Both the position numbers and the translations under genes were made by a program. From Candidatus Peregrinibacteria bacterium (GTDB lineage: Bacteria > Patescibacteriota > Gracilibacteria > UM-FILTER-43-11): DNA of 64,000 nucleotides. Below the pieces are notes generated by a model. It saw only the letters and a program-made list of their open reading frames with translations. It had not been told where the DNA came from and ran no database searches. Positions 30,487 through 40,213 of the stretch are shown here, piece after piece. The stretch is from positions 1-64,000 of the forward strand of contig JAFGCT010000035.1 of NCBI GenBank assembly GCA_016932505.1. Reading direction: 5' to 3'. Position 1 is the stretch's first letter; each line of letters begins with the position of its first letter.

Positions 30487-31815
30487 TTAGTTATTTCGTT
30501 CAATAAATCTGAATTTCCTCACGTTTTTTAATTTTACCATATTTACAACTGATATTTGTGCTGATTTGGGTAGTTTTTTTCCTATTTCGATTTTAATATA
30601 TTTTTTTATTTCATTAATATATCTATGAGTTCTGCATACAATATTTATTTTTATTTCATTGGCTGATTTTTGTTCAATTTGAGATTCAATAATTTCGTTA
30701 TTGAATTTTGTATTAGATTTATTGATTATTTGTCTGAATAATGTTGGATAAAACCTTTTATTTTCTATTAATACATAATCATCTACTCTTCCATCAACGC
30801 TAGTAAGCTTTAGTCCTTCAATTCCACATTTACACTTATTGAATTCCACTTTTCCAAGGTCACCTATCTGATAGTTAATAATTGGCATATCAAATGAGTC
30901 ATATCTGGTAAATATCAAATTTGATTTGTTTGACGTAACTTTAACAATATCTTCATAAATATGCATACCATTATGATATTTGCATTCGTGCGCAATTACC
31001 CCGATTTCGATTGAACCATAGTTGTCATAGATTTTTGTTTTGAATTCTCTTTCTGCATTTAGCCTCTGATGTTTGAATAATGTTTCTCCGCTAACCTCAA
31101 TTCCCTTAGGGTAATGATCAATTTTTATTTTATTTTCTTGTATTGTTCTGGCAACATCATTTATATATGAAGGAAAAGTAACTATAAAATCAGGCTTATA
31201 TTTATTATTTACATTAATAAACTTTGTAACTGTTTCTTTATCGAGTTGATCAAAAAAGAATAGTTTTATTCCGAATAAACAGCTTATTTTATTTATCCAA
31301 ATCAAATCATAATCATAATATGAATTATAAAGTACCAATACTTTATCGCCAACTTTGTAGCCCATAAATTTCCAACCTCTTATAAATAAAAATGCATCTT
31401 CGATTATTGAATTCTTATTTTTACTGATAGAAAGAGGTGACCCCGAAGTGCCACCAGTGGTCATTGTAAAAGTAAAATCCCTACCAAAAATTATTCTAAA
31501 GAGATTTTTAATAGGGGAGTCATCTAATCTTATTTGATATATATCTAAATTTCTTTTGTATTCATCTGCCAGTGCTCCATCTGATGTTTCCTTTAGTAAT
31601 TTTCTTGTAATAATTTCTTCTTTTATCTCATGCGTGGTTTTAGTTTTATAGTTCCCTACATGATTTCTTGCGAAATTAACAATTTTATCAATTTTTTCAT
31701 CTAATATTTTTTTAGATGGACTTACGGTTCTAATACAAACGGTTTCGTTAAACAGTTTATTTTGCCTACTAATTAGTAAGAGTATTTTCCAACAGAGTAA
31801 TCTAAATAATCTCAT
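30487..31815 (-). CDS. PaaK/CapK-like adenylate-forming enzyme
   Basis: TTGGTSGSPLSIS, VSGETLFKHQR, IYDNYGSIEIGVIAHEC. Confidence 0.75.
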   Translation of the reverse strand: MRLFRLLCWKILLLISRQNKLFNETVCIRTVSPSKKILDEKIDKIVNFARNHVGNYKTKTTHEIKEEIITRKLLKETSDGALADEYKRNLDIYQIRLDDSPIKNLFRIIFGRDFTFTMTTGGTSGSPLSISKNKNSIIEDAFLFIRGWKFMGYKVGDKVLVLYNSYYDYDLIWINKISCLFGIKLFFFDQLDKETVTKFINVNNKYKPDFIVTFPSYINDVARTIQENKIKIDHYPKGIEVSGETLFKHQRLNAEREFKTKIYDNYGSIEIGVIAHECKYHNGMHIYEDIVKVTSNKSNLIFTRYDSFDMPIINYQIGDLGKVEFNKCKCGIEGLKLTSVDGRVDDYVLIENKRFYPTLFRQIINKSNTKFNNEIIESQIEQKSANEIKINIVCRTHRYINEIKKYIKIEIGKKLPKSAQISVVNMVKLKNVRKFRFIERNN

Positions 31816-31827
31816 TTGGTTATTGGT

Positions 31828-32730
31828 TTATTTCATCCACCTTTCCAAATACTCCTTCCTCCTATCATTATTGTGAAACTTTAGCATATCATCCGATACA
31901 ATTACACTTGCTTCTGGGCCAAGGTGTTTCATTTTTCGTAACGTACGTTTTTTAAATGTGTTTTTTAGTAATTTTTCAAAGTAGTCACCCATTTTTCCTT
32001 TAAGTAAGAATTCAAAAAACTTTTTACCCTTACTTTTATTATTTACATACATGTGCTTTTTTGTTCTTTCGGAAAAATTAAGACCGTATTGTTCTTTTAG
32101 CCAGACTTCATTCTCTGTCTTAAATTCTTCATATGTTTCTTCACCATAAATAGGGCATAGTAGCTTTGTCCAGTATGCAAGATATGGGTCCTCCGGCTTA
32201 ATCTGAAGCTTGCCCATATTCAGTTCATTAGTAGTAACAAAAAAACTTAAGCAGAACCTGCCGGCTATTTTATCCTTATAACGCCTTACACCGTAAAAAT
32301 GGAGAACTAGGGTTAGGATAAATCTTGCAATCCACATTCTACCCGGTTTAATTACTATAAATAAGTCGATATCGGATTGTTCACTTGAGTTATCGTAAGC
32401 AAGGTTATTACAAATGCCTACCATTTTTACAAAGGGAACATCCCTCATATATATTCCGTATAGTTTTACTCTGTTCCAGTATTTTTCTGCGATGAATTTT
32501 CTGGTTTTTCTTGTTTCCAGAATATTTCTTCGACCTTTTAAAATGTAATGTTCTTTAATCTCTTCAATCGTTTCTGCTTCAACCATTTCTTTCAATGTTC
32601 CTTTAATTTCTTTAATGTGAACCGGCTTATCGTATTCATATAAATACTCCAAAATCTCTTCTGCAGTAAGAGGGAAGTCGAATAAATCGAAGTATTTTAT
32701 TGTTTTAATAATTGAGTCTTTGAGATTCAT
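31828..32730 (-). CDS. Nucleotidyltransferase-fold protein with N-terminal winged-helix-like region
   Basis: NNLAYDNSSEQSDIDLFIV (DxD of NTase fold). Confidence 0.6.
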   Translation of the reverse strand: MNLKDSIIKTIKYFDLFDFPLTAEEILEYLYEYDKPVHIKEIKGTLKEMVEAETIEEIKEHYILKGRRNILETRKTRKFIAEKYWNRVKLYGIYMRDVPFVKMVGICNNLAYDNSSEQSDIDLFIVIKPGRMWIARFILTLVLHFYGVRRYKDKIAGRFCLSFFVTTNELNMGKLQIKPEDPYLAYWTKLLCPIYGEETYEEFKTENEVWLKEQYGLNFSERTKKHMYVNNKSKGKKFFEFLLKGKMGDYFEKLLKNTFKKRTLRKMKHLGPEASVIVSDDMLKFHNNDRRKEYLERWMK

Positions 32731-32963
32731 GATTTAACTATACATTTTACTTTTTACTGGGGCAATCAATTGACCAGCTTATGATATTGATGATAAGATT
32801 ACACCTTAAATAAGGTGCTTATAATCCCACTTATGGTGATAGATGTCCTTATTTGATATTTAACATTTAGCGGATTTTTGATTGCGGAGTTTAGATGTTT
32901 ATGACGTTTGAATCCTGCAATCAAATCAAGGTCATAGCGACCTTTATCAAAAGGAGAATAGTG

Positions 32964-33566
32964 ATGAATAATAATTATGCAAAAAGTGAGACGTCTGTTA
33001 ATACTGTAATATTTTGGACAGTGGTTGTTACGTTTGCAGCAACATCCTTTATTTCGGCGTTCATTGGCTTTTTATTTGTTCAGAGTGAGACGGCTGATGT
33101 AAGGGTGAACATGGAACAGCGTTGTCAGAAGTCCAGTTTGTCTTGTAGTTCACAAAATGCTGAGCTTACTGATAATCTGGAAAAATCCCAAGCAGAGATA
33201 AAAACTCTAAAAGCTGAATTACTGAAGGCAAATGAGGGTTGTATTGTTGAGGTCGTAGAAGCTGGGGAGTGTAATGCACTGATTGAAAGAAGCGGGTATA
33301 AAGTAATAAGAGGAATTGGAATAACATATCAGAAAAGAACTATTTCTTCATTTAATAAGGGTATGCCTGCTGAGAAATCTGGACTTGAGGCTGGAGACGA
33401 GATGGTCGAAATCGATGGGGTGAAAGTTGATGACAAAAACAGTGATGATGTCCCGGAACTTATAGCCGGAGGTAACCCCGACAGTGTTTCTATTAAAGTA
33501 AAAAAGTCTGACGGGAGCGAGTCAACTTACCAAGTAGAGAAGGCAAATCTAATAGTTACCAAATAA
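32964..33566 (+). CDS. Membrane-anchored PDZ-domain protein (track start 32895; SD-preceded ATG at 32964 preferred)
   Basis: aaaggag upstream of ATG 32964; TM; PDZ MPAEKSGLEAGDEMVEIDGVKV. Confidence 0.75.
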   Translation: MNNNYAKSETSVNTVIFWTVVVTFAATSFISAFIGFLFVQSETADVRVNMEQRCQKSSLSCSSQNAELTDNLEKSQAEIKTLKAELLKANEGCIVEVVEAGECNALIERSGYKVIRGIGITYQKRTISSFNKGMPAEKSGLEAGDEMVEIDGVKVDDKNSDDVPELIAGGNPDSVSIKVKKSDGSESTYQVEKANLIVTK

Positions 33567-33605
33567 GGACTAATATCCGCTTAATGTTCTGCCGACTTGT
33601 CGGCT

Positions 33606-33648
33606 AAAAACCTCTTTCACTTAATATATGCTTATGAAGGAGGTTTTT
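33606..33648 (+). terminator. Hairpin AAAAACCTC...GAGGTTTTT
   Basis: Inverted repeat followed by T tract, downstream of PDZ gene; preceded by GCCGACTTGTCGGC hairpin 33591-33604. Confidence 0.65.
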
Positions 33649-33664
33649 GATATAATCATTTCAT

Positions 33665-35968
33665 ATGAAAACAAAACTTTCCAAAATCATAGCTAAAGCA
33701 CCGCAAAAGCCAGGTGTTTATAAATTTTTGGATGATGAGAAGGCAGTTATTTATGTTGGAAAGGCAAAAGATCTTCGTAAAAGATTGCAAAGCTATGTCC
33801 GTCCATCCGCAAAGAATGGAATTAAGACAGAAAAGATGATTGAGTCTGCGGAGTCGGTAGAATGGATAGAAACTAATAGTGAGCTAGAGGCTTTGATACT
33901 GGAAGATAATATTATTAAAGAACTTCGACCTAAATATAATATTCTCTTAAAGGACAGTAAGACTTTTCAATATATTAAAATAACAATCCAAGACGAGTAT
34001 CCGGAGGTAACAACAGTTCGTAAGATTGAAAAAGACGGTGCTAAATACATTGGACCAAAAACAAGCGGTTCCGATGTTCAGCATTTAATGGAATCTGTTA
34101 AAAAGATATTTAAATTATGTAGTACGAAGAATATTTCCGTAGACCCAAAGGGTACTCCGTTAATTGGCGCAAAGGTGGCTGTAAAAATTGGTAATGTCCC
34201 TGCCAAAAGACCATGTTTGGATTATCATATAAAAAGATGTACTGGACCTTGTGCAGGCATAGTAACGCCGGAGGAATACAAAGAACAGATCAATCAGGCT
34301 ATAGAGTTTCTTTCTGGCGACTATAAGCCGGCTAAGGAGGCACTAACTAAACAGATGCACCAGTTTGCACTGGAAAAAAAGTTCGAAAGAGCTGGATCAC
34401 TTCGTGATCAGATTCAGGCCATTGAAAGACAGGCTGAAAAGCAATTAATTACTGATACAAATTTAACACAAAGAGATGTAATCGCTTATGTTGAAGATTT
34501 GGGAAAGAATTACTTTGTATTGTTTCAAATAAGAGGTGGTAAATTAATCAATCAAGAAAAATTTGTATCGGAGGGAGGTGATACTCCAGGGGAAGTAATG
34601 GAATCTTTTCTTGTTGATTATTATGGTCGAGCCGCTGATATTCCAAAGGAAGTCATTATTTCTATGGAAATTGATGAAACTAAGATGATTGGTGAATTTA
34701 TTACTTCACAAACCGACCACAAAGTTAAGTTGATTCATCCAACAAAAGGACAAAAAGATAAATTAATTGAACTTGCAGAAAAAAATGCCCGAAGCTTTGC
34801 CCAGCAATCACGAGTAAAATGGATGGCCGATGGAAGAAAGGGGGAGAAGGCTCTTGAGGAGTTACAGAAGGCTCTTAGAATCAAGGAATCACTCAAGAGA
34901 ATTGAATGCTATGACATCTCACATCTTTCTGGCACAGAGACTGTTGGAAGCATGGTAGTATTTAAAAAAGGTGAGGCATATAAACCGGACTATCGTCAAT
35001 TCCGCTTAAAATCTACCGTCGGTAAAATAGACGACTTTAAAAGTATGGAAGAAGTAATAACTCGACGATTAAATTATTTACCAGCTCAGCTACCTAATGA
35101 ATATAAAATTCGAAAAGCAAAAAAAACTGATGCGGATTTTATTTTGAAATCTTATTCGGAAGTTAAAGATTTTGATTTTGACATTAAACAGTTTTATGTA
35201 ATTGAAAAAAATATAAAAAAGAAGAGCTCAATTGTAGGCTTTGGACGTACTCATAAATTATCTGAGAAAGTTGAAGAAATAGGTGCGATTTGGGTTGACG
35301 ATAAAGAGCGTGGTATAAAACTTGGTCATCATATAATGACTACTCTGATTGAAAAATCAAAAGCCAAGCGTTTGTATTTACTCGCTCATCCACATCTGGA
35401 AGACTATTATTTAAGATTTGGCTTTGATTCACTTCGTGACGCTCCATCTGAACTTAAAGATGTTTATAAAAAAATTATTAAAGTTGTTGGTGATAAAACT
35501 CAACCTGTTTATATGGCTTATCAAAAAAAGAAAAAAGATACATCTTTTGAAAGCTATCCAGACTTGATTGTAATTGATGGTGGCAAAGGACAACTAAGTA
35601 CTGCACATCAGGTTTTGTTTGAAAAGGGATTGAATGTACCAATTATTGGACTAGCGAAACGGGAAGAAGAAGTTTTTATTCCAGGCAAATCTGAACCAAT
35701 CGATTTAAAAAAGAATTCAGAAGCAGGTTATTTGCTTCAGAGAATACGTGATGAAGCCCATCGATTTGCAATTGAGCATAACCGAGCAAGTCGGGATAAA
35801 AAAATGGTGAAATCCGGACTAGACTCAATACCTGGTGTTGGTCCTAAGATGAGAAAAAAATTACTTACATATTTTGGTTCAGTACACCAAATTAAAGAAG
35901 CACCACAGGTAGTTTTAGAGCAAGTAGCCGGTGAGGAATTGGCTAAGATAATTAAAGAGAATCTGTAA
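33665..35968 (+). CDS. uvrC: UvrABC system protein C with GNAT-like insertion
   Basis: GIY-YIG KPGVYKFLDDEKAVIYVGKAKDLRKR; UVR domain; ECYDISHLSG, LIVIDGGKGQLS, IRDEAHRFAI; HhH C-terminus. Confidence 0.95.
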   Translation: MKTKLSKIIAKAPQKPGVYKFLDDEKAVIYVGKAKDLRKRLQSYVRPSAKNGIKTEKMIESAESVEWIETNSELEALILEDNIIKELRPKYNILLKDSKTFQYIKITIQDEYPEVTTVRKIEKDGAKYIGPKTSGSDVQHLMESVKKIFKLCSTKNISVDPKGTPLIGAKVAVKIGNVPAKRPCLDYHIKRCTGPCAGIVTPEEYKEQINQAIEFLSGDYKPAKEALTKQMHQFALEKKFERAGSLRDQIQAIERQAEKQLITDTNLTQRDVIAYVEDLGKNYFVLFQIRGGKLINQEKFVSEGGDTPGEVMESFLVDYYGRAADIPKEVIISMEIDETKMIGEFITSQTDHKVKLIHPTKGQKDKLIELAEKNARSFAQQSRVKWMADGRKGEKALEELQKALRIKESLKRIECYDISHLSGTETVGSMVVFKKGEAYKPDYRQFRLKSTVGKIDDFKSMEEVITRRLNYLPAQLPNEYKIRKAKKTDADFILKSYSEVKDFDFDIKQFYVIEKNIKKKSSIVGFGRTHKLSEKVEEIGAIWVDDKERGIKLGHHIMTTLIEKSKAKRLYLLAHPHLEDYYLRFGFDSLRDAPSELKDVYKKIIKVVGDKTQPVYMAYQKKKKDTSFESYPDLIVIDGGKGQLSTAHQVLFEKGLNVPIIGLAKREEEVFIPGKSEPIDLKKNSEAGYLLQRIRDEAHRFAIEHNRASRDKKMVKSGLDSIPGVGPKMRKKLLTYFGSVHQIKEAPQVVLEQVAGEELAKIIKENL
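35081..35557 (+). other. GNAT-acetyltransferase-like domain inserted inside UvrC RNase H-like domain
   Basis: YKIRKAKKTDADFILK...IGAIWVDDKERGIKLGHHIMTTLIEKS...HPHLEDYYLRFGFDSL. Confidence 0.8.
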
Positions 35969-37169
35969 ATTTGTCTTTATATATTTCTGAAAGAATTTCT
36001 TCACCCACTCCACTTAATCCAAAATTTTCTGGTGTTGTATTTCTATAATAATCATTAATTAATCCCAAATAAGCTTCTGCTTCTTCAATTTCACTTGTAA
36101 TTGTTTTTGGTCTTGCACCTTTATATAGTAATGAATTCAAATCTTCCTGTGAAATGTTTCCACCGTTTTTGATAGTTTGCCTGAACTTATTATGTGATAA
36201 GATATTCAATACTTCAAATTCACCTGCATAGCAAATTAATTCTTCATTAAGAAATTGATTTCTGTTCATGCCAGAGTTATCAATTTTCCAATGCTCCTCT
36301 GGGCTTGCTTTTCTGCCTAATTGGTTTTCAAATCTTTCATGCTTGTCCTTTGTAATTAATGCATGATTTGATTCATGAAACATGACTAAGGAAGCATATA
36401 CTAAAACTATTTCGGGGTTAATTTCACTTGAAATGATAGCGCCGTTCACTTCATAGGTGGGCATCTTCGTTGTTTTTGAAGTATCAAATAACTGAAACAT
36501 CACATGGTCATATTTTGTTGTATCAAGAGCCCTAGTTCCATCTGTTACGATATTCCTTCCCTTCATTGCCTCGTAAATTGTTTTTAAACTGTTTTCTCTA
36601 GTATCTGGATTTTTAACTTTTTCAATTTCAAATACTATCTGCCAACCATTATTGTCTTCCTGAGATAACTGCTTAATTATGAATTTGAAATTTCTATCCA
36701 CATAACCTCTTACTATTTCGTTTGGAATAATATCTGGATTAGACTTAAAAAGTTCATACCATTTTTCTAATACTTCTTTATATATACTTATTTGTTTATC
36801 AGTAGCTTCAGCTTGATGTTTAATTTCAGCTTCATAATCTATTTCTGTTTCAGGAGCATATTTAATTTGATTTACTTCACTGGGTTTTTTATCTTTTTTG
36901 CCTTCAATCGCTTTTGCTCCAGCCCATATTCCCAATCCTAAAATAAGTGTACCTGTTAGTACTTTTCTTATCGTTTTTCTTTTTATACCAATTACTGTCG
37001 AAAGATCGTTAAGTACTTTTTCTTCCTTTTTCTTAAGTGATTTCTTAGCCTTTTTTTCTAGTAACATTGTCTTTAGCTCTGACCTAGCTATTTCATTAAA
37101 AGATGATGGATTTTCTATATATTCATCAACTAATATTTTGAGCTCAGATTTGTCCTTTTTTTTAGCCAT
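35952..37169 (-). CDS. Putative membrane-anchored HExxH metallopeptidase-like protein
   Basis: TM after basic N-terminus; VYASLVMFHESNHALI; downstream NEELICYAGEFEVL. Confidence 0.5.
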   Translation of the reverse strand: MAKKKDKSELKILVDEYIENPSSFNEIARSELKTMLLEKKAKKSLKKKEEKVLNDLSTVIGIKRKTIRKVLTGTLILGLGIWAGAKAIEGKKDKKPSEVNQIKYAPETEIDYEAEIKHQAEATDKQISIYKEVLEKWYELFKSNPDIIPNEIVRGYVDRNFKFIIKQLSQEDNNGWQIVFEIEKVKNPDTRENSLKTIYEAMKGRNIVTDGTRALDTTKYDHVMFQLFDTSKTTKMPTYEVNGAIISSEINPEIVLVYASLVMFHESNHALITKDKHERFENQLGRKASPEEHWKIDNSGMNRNQFLNEELICYAGEFEVLNILSHNKFRQTIKNGGNISQEDLNSLLYKGARPKTITSEIEEAEAYLGLINDYYRNTTPENFGLSGVGEEILSEIYKDKFTDSL

Positions 37170-37311
37170 TATTCTGTATTATGAATAGCATATAATTATA
37201 ATAAATTTAACAATAATGTCAACGTTTAGCTAATCCAAATACAATCTCTTGATTTATAGTTTTTTTCAATTTAAAGTGTATTCATAATTTTAAAAAATAA
37301 GAATAAGTTTT

Positions 37312-37815
37312 ATGTCAAAAGTCCTCTCTGTAATAGCATCTGAAGATTTTCAGGATAAAGAGTATGAAGATTCAAAGGATGCAATTGAAGCAGCTGGTCA
37401 TGAAGTTATTACTACAAGCACAATGAACATCGCTACTGGTAAGTTTGGACTTGAAGTTGAAGTTGATATTTTATTAAGTGATGTAGATGTTGATGATTTC
37501 GATGCTATATTATTTGTTGGTGGACCAGGTTCTGAGGAATATTTTGATGATCCAACAGCACTTAACCTAGCTCAGGATTTTTATAATGCAGGTAAGCTTA
37601 CAACTGCGATTTGTGCTGCACCGGCTATTTTAGCAAATGCAGGTGTGCTAGATGAGAAAAATGCGACATGTTGGGATGGTGTTTCTGATATACTTATTGA
37701 TAATGGTGCTAATTACACTGGTAAATCGGTTGAAATTGATGGATTGGTTATTACGGCAGATGGTCCAATGTCTGCTTCTAAATTTGGAATGGCAATTTCT
37801 GATAATCTGAATTGA
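37312..37815 (+). CDS. DJ-1/PfpI family protein
   Basis: ILFVGGPGSEEYFDD and AICAAPAILANAGVLDEKNATCW. Confidence 0.88.
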   Translation: MSKVLSVIASEDFQDKEYEDSKDAIEAAGHEVITTSTMNIATGKFGLEVEVDILLSDVDVDDFDAILFVGGPGSEEYFDDPTALNLAQDFYNAGKLTTAICAAPAILANAGVLDEKNATCWDGVSDILIDNGANYTGKSVEIDGLVITADGPMSASKFGMAISDNLN

Positions 37816-37883
37816 TATTAGTTTATTTGCTTTTTTAATAAGGAATGTATTAAAATACAGTACTAATATTTTTTAAGGTTGCC

Positions 37884-38243
37884 ATGAAAACTCTCTCAAA
37901 ACTTGATACTCATTCCAATGGAAGATTCACTATACCTGTTTATCCGTTAAGTGGTGATAATTTTAATATGGGACCTTTTAGCAGAGAAAAGGTCTTAGAG
38001 CTTTTTAAATTGGCAGTTGATGAGACTCAAACCAAGCTTATTGGTACTGGATCTTCTGAAGAGGTTGCTTTTCGTTTTAAGGTGTCACAAGTAATAAGCG
38101 AAATTGTAATGTCAGATACATATATTCCCGGATTTACAGAAGTTATAACCGAAAAACAGACAGGTTCAATAGTGACTCTTTTAATTAAAATACTGCATGA
38201 TCGTCGTAGTGAAATTCTCCGTAGTCTTATATACCTTAAATAG
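37884..38243 (+). CDS. Hypothetical protein
   Basis: ORF only. Confidence 0.5.
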   Translation: MKTLSKLDTHSNGRFTIPVYPLSGDNFNMGPFSREKVLELFKLAVDETQTKLIGTGSSEEVAFRFKVSQVISEIVMSDTYIPGFTEVITEKQTGSIVTLLIKILHDRRSEILRSLIYLK

Positions 38244-39339
38244 AATTTCCACTTAAAAATCGTAATGGATTTTCTTGGTAGATTTTTTTAAGCACTTTAT
38301 TGCTAAGATTTAACCCTTTTAGTCTTTTTGTTTCTGTGTACCAGCCATAGAATGAGTCAGCTTTTTCGTTTTGGCTTTTACAGTATTTTCCCTCTTGTGG
38401 TTTACAGTCATCAGCAATTTTAATATATTTTTCAGCTTCATTTTTATAATATTCATTTGCTCTTTTACATATGTAGCTTTCTTTTTCCAGCATATCTCGG
38501 TAACACTGAAGAGTTTTTTCCATAAATTCTAAGTCTTTAGAACCTACTTCTGTTATTACCATATCCGTGCCAAATAAAATTCTATCTGGAAATTTATTTA
38601 TAAAATCTGTGTATTTTTGCGAATTATTACTAATTCTACGCAATCCTGCGGCCATAAATTGTGGTGAGCCGAAACTTACATCAGTGTAAAGATTAGGATA
38701 CTTATCAAACATCTCTTCCACTTGCTGAATATTAATACTTGAAACCATAAAATGAGGTATGGATATAACAAGATCTGGATATTTATTTAGAATATTTTCA
38801 AGTTCACTTCCATACTTTGTAATATTTATATGATATAGAATTGGAATTTTATTTCTTTCTGCATATGCATATATAGGCATCATTCTTGCGGAATCAAGTG
38901 GCTGTTTAAATACTTCATAGTAATACGAATGACCATTGTATAGCTTTAGCCCCTTTCCACCTCTCTTAATACAATCATCAAAATATTCCAAGGCGTCTGG
39001 ATCTAGCGGGCTAATTGTGCAAAGCGGAATGAATTTGTCTGGATACTTCTGAGCAATTGCCAATATTTCATCTACATTTTTTCTGTAATCTGTAAAACTG
39101 TTATTTCCATTAAGTGTAATTGTCTCAATTGGAGATGGGAGGAGTATGGTTTTTTCGATACTTGAATTTTTATTCGCAATTTTAAGAATTTCAGCTTTGT
39201 TAAGAGTTTCTATATGTTCATGAGTATCTATGGCGTTTATTGAAGGTGAGCCAATATTTTTAAAAATCAATAATGCAATACAAATTCCAATTATAGCACC
39301 TAATGTCCTGCGGTTCATTTCGTTAAATTTACTAAGCAT
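38236..39339 (-). CDS. Membrane-anchored amidohydrolase-2-like TIM-barrel protein
   Basis: AIDTHEHIE, FIPLCTISPLDPDALEYFDDCIKRGGKGLKLY, ILFGTDMVITE. Confidence 0.75.
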   Translation of the reverse strand: MLSKFNEMNRRTLGAIIGICIALLIFKNIGSPSINAIDTHEHIETLNKAEILKIANKNSSIEKTILLPSPIETITLNGNNSFTDYRKNVDEILAIAQKYPDKFIPLCTISPLDPDALEYFDDCIKRGGKGLKLYNGHSYYYEVFKQPLDSARMMPIYAYAERNKIPILYHINITKYGSELENILNKYPDLVISIPHFMVSSINIQQVEEMFDKYPNLYTDVSFGSPQFMAAGLRRISNNSQKYTDFINKFPDRILFGTDMVITEVGSKDLEFMEKTLQCYRDMLEKESYICKRANEYYKNEAEKYIKIADDCKPQEGKYCKSQNEKADSFYGWYTETKRLKGLNLSNKVLKKIYQENPLRFLSGNSI

Positions 39340-39567
39340 TTTATTGTTATTAATCGGCTTTTAATATATATATTTTTTGTGTTGATGTCGATGTTTTTAA
39401 GTAGAAGAGACTAATAACTGAGGAATAAGAACTAAGAACAAAGAATAAAGAACAAAGCTGTGGTACATAATTCTATTTTAATTTTAATATTTTTTTTACC
39501 TCTTAATTATTGATAAATAATAGTATATTTGTTACATTATAATTAGTATTAATAACAAAAAAATAAT

Positions 39568-40143
39568 ATGAAAATTGGAAAATATATAATTGGAATAGTG
39601 AGCGGGCTAACTTTCGGCATGCTCTTTGCTCCAAAAAAAGGAAGGGATTTAAGAGATGAAATAATGAAGAAGTCTTCTAAGTCAGGAGCAGATGGTTTAA
39701 AGGAGCTTGGAAATGCTTTTTTAAATGCAGGAGAAGAAGCTTGGTCGGAGATTAAAAATTTATCAGAAAATGAACAAATTGAGGCTTTCCTTGATTTATC
39801 AAAAGATAAATTACAGACATACTTATCTGGTCTTGAAGATAAAGGTTATGATGTTGCAAGTATTGCTCAATCTAAATTAGAAGAAATTGCAGCTGTTGCT
39901 ACAAAGAAGGCTAATGAATATAAAAGTATTGCAAAAACAAAAAAAACTTCTATAAGAAAGGCGGTAAAAACTGCTAAAAAGAAGACTACTAAGAAAGCAG
40001 TGAAAAATGCTGTGAAGAAGGCTGTAAAAAAGGCGTCTAATACTATTTCTGAGAAGAAAGTAAAATTTTCCAAAAAGAAAGTTTCTTCTACAAAGAGTAA
40101 GCCAAAAACTGTTACCAAAAGGAAATCGACAAAAAAGAAATAG
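39568..40143 (+). CDS. YtxH-like protein with long Lys/Ala-rich histone H1-like tail
   Basis: MKIGKYIIGIVSGLTFGMLFAPKKGRDLRDEI; tail KKTTKKAVKNAVKKAVKKASN... Confidence 0.72.
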   Translation: MKIGKYIIGIVSGLTFGMLFAPKKGRDLRDEIMKKSSKSGADGLKELGNAFLNAGEEAWSEIKNLSENEQIEAFLDLSKDKLQTYLSGLEDKGYDVASIAQSKLEEIAAVATKKANEYKSIAKTKKTSIRKAVKTAKKKTTKKAVKNAVKKAVKKASNTISEKKVKFSKKKVSSTKSKPKTVTKRKSTKKK

Positions 40144-40213
40144 AATTTACTTGTTTTTTATTTATTATTCTATAAAATTTTTTCATACTTTTTAATTTTT
40201 AATTTTATTTGTA

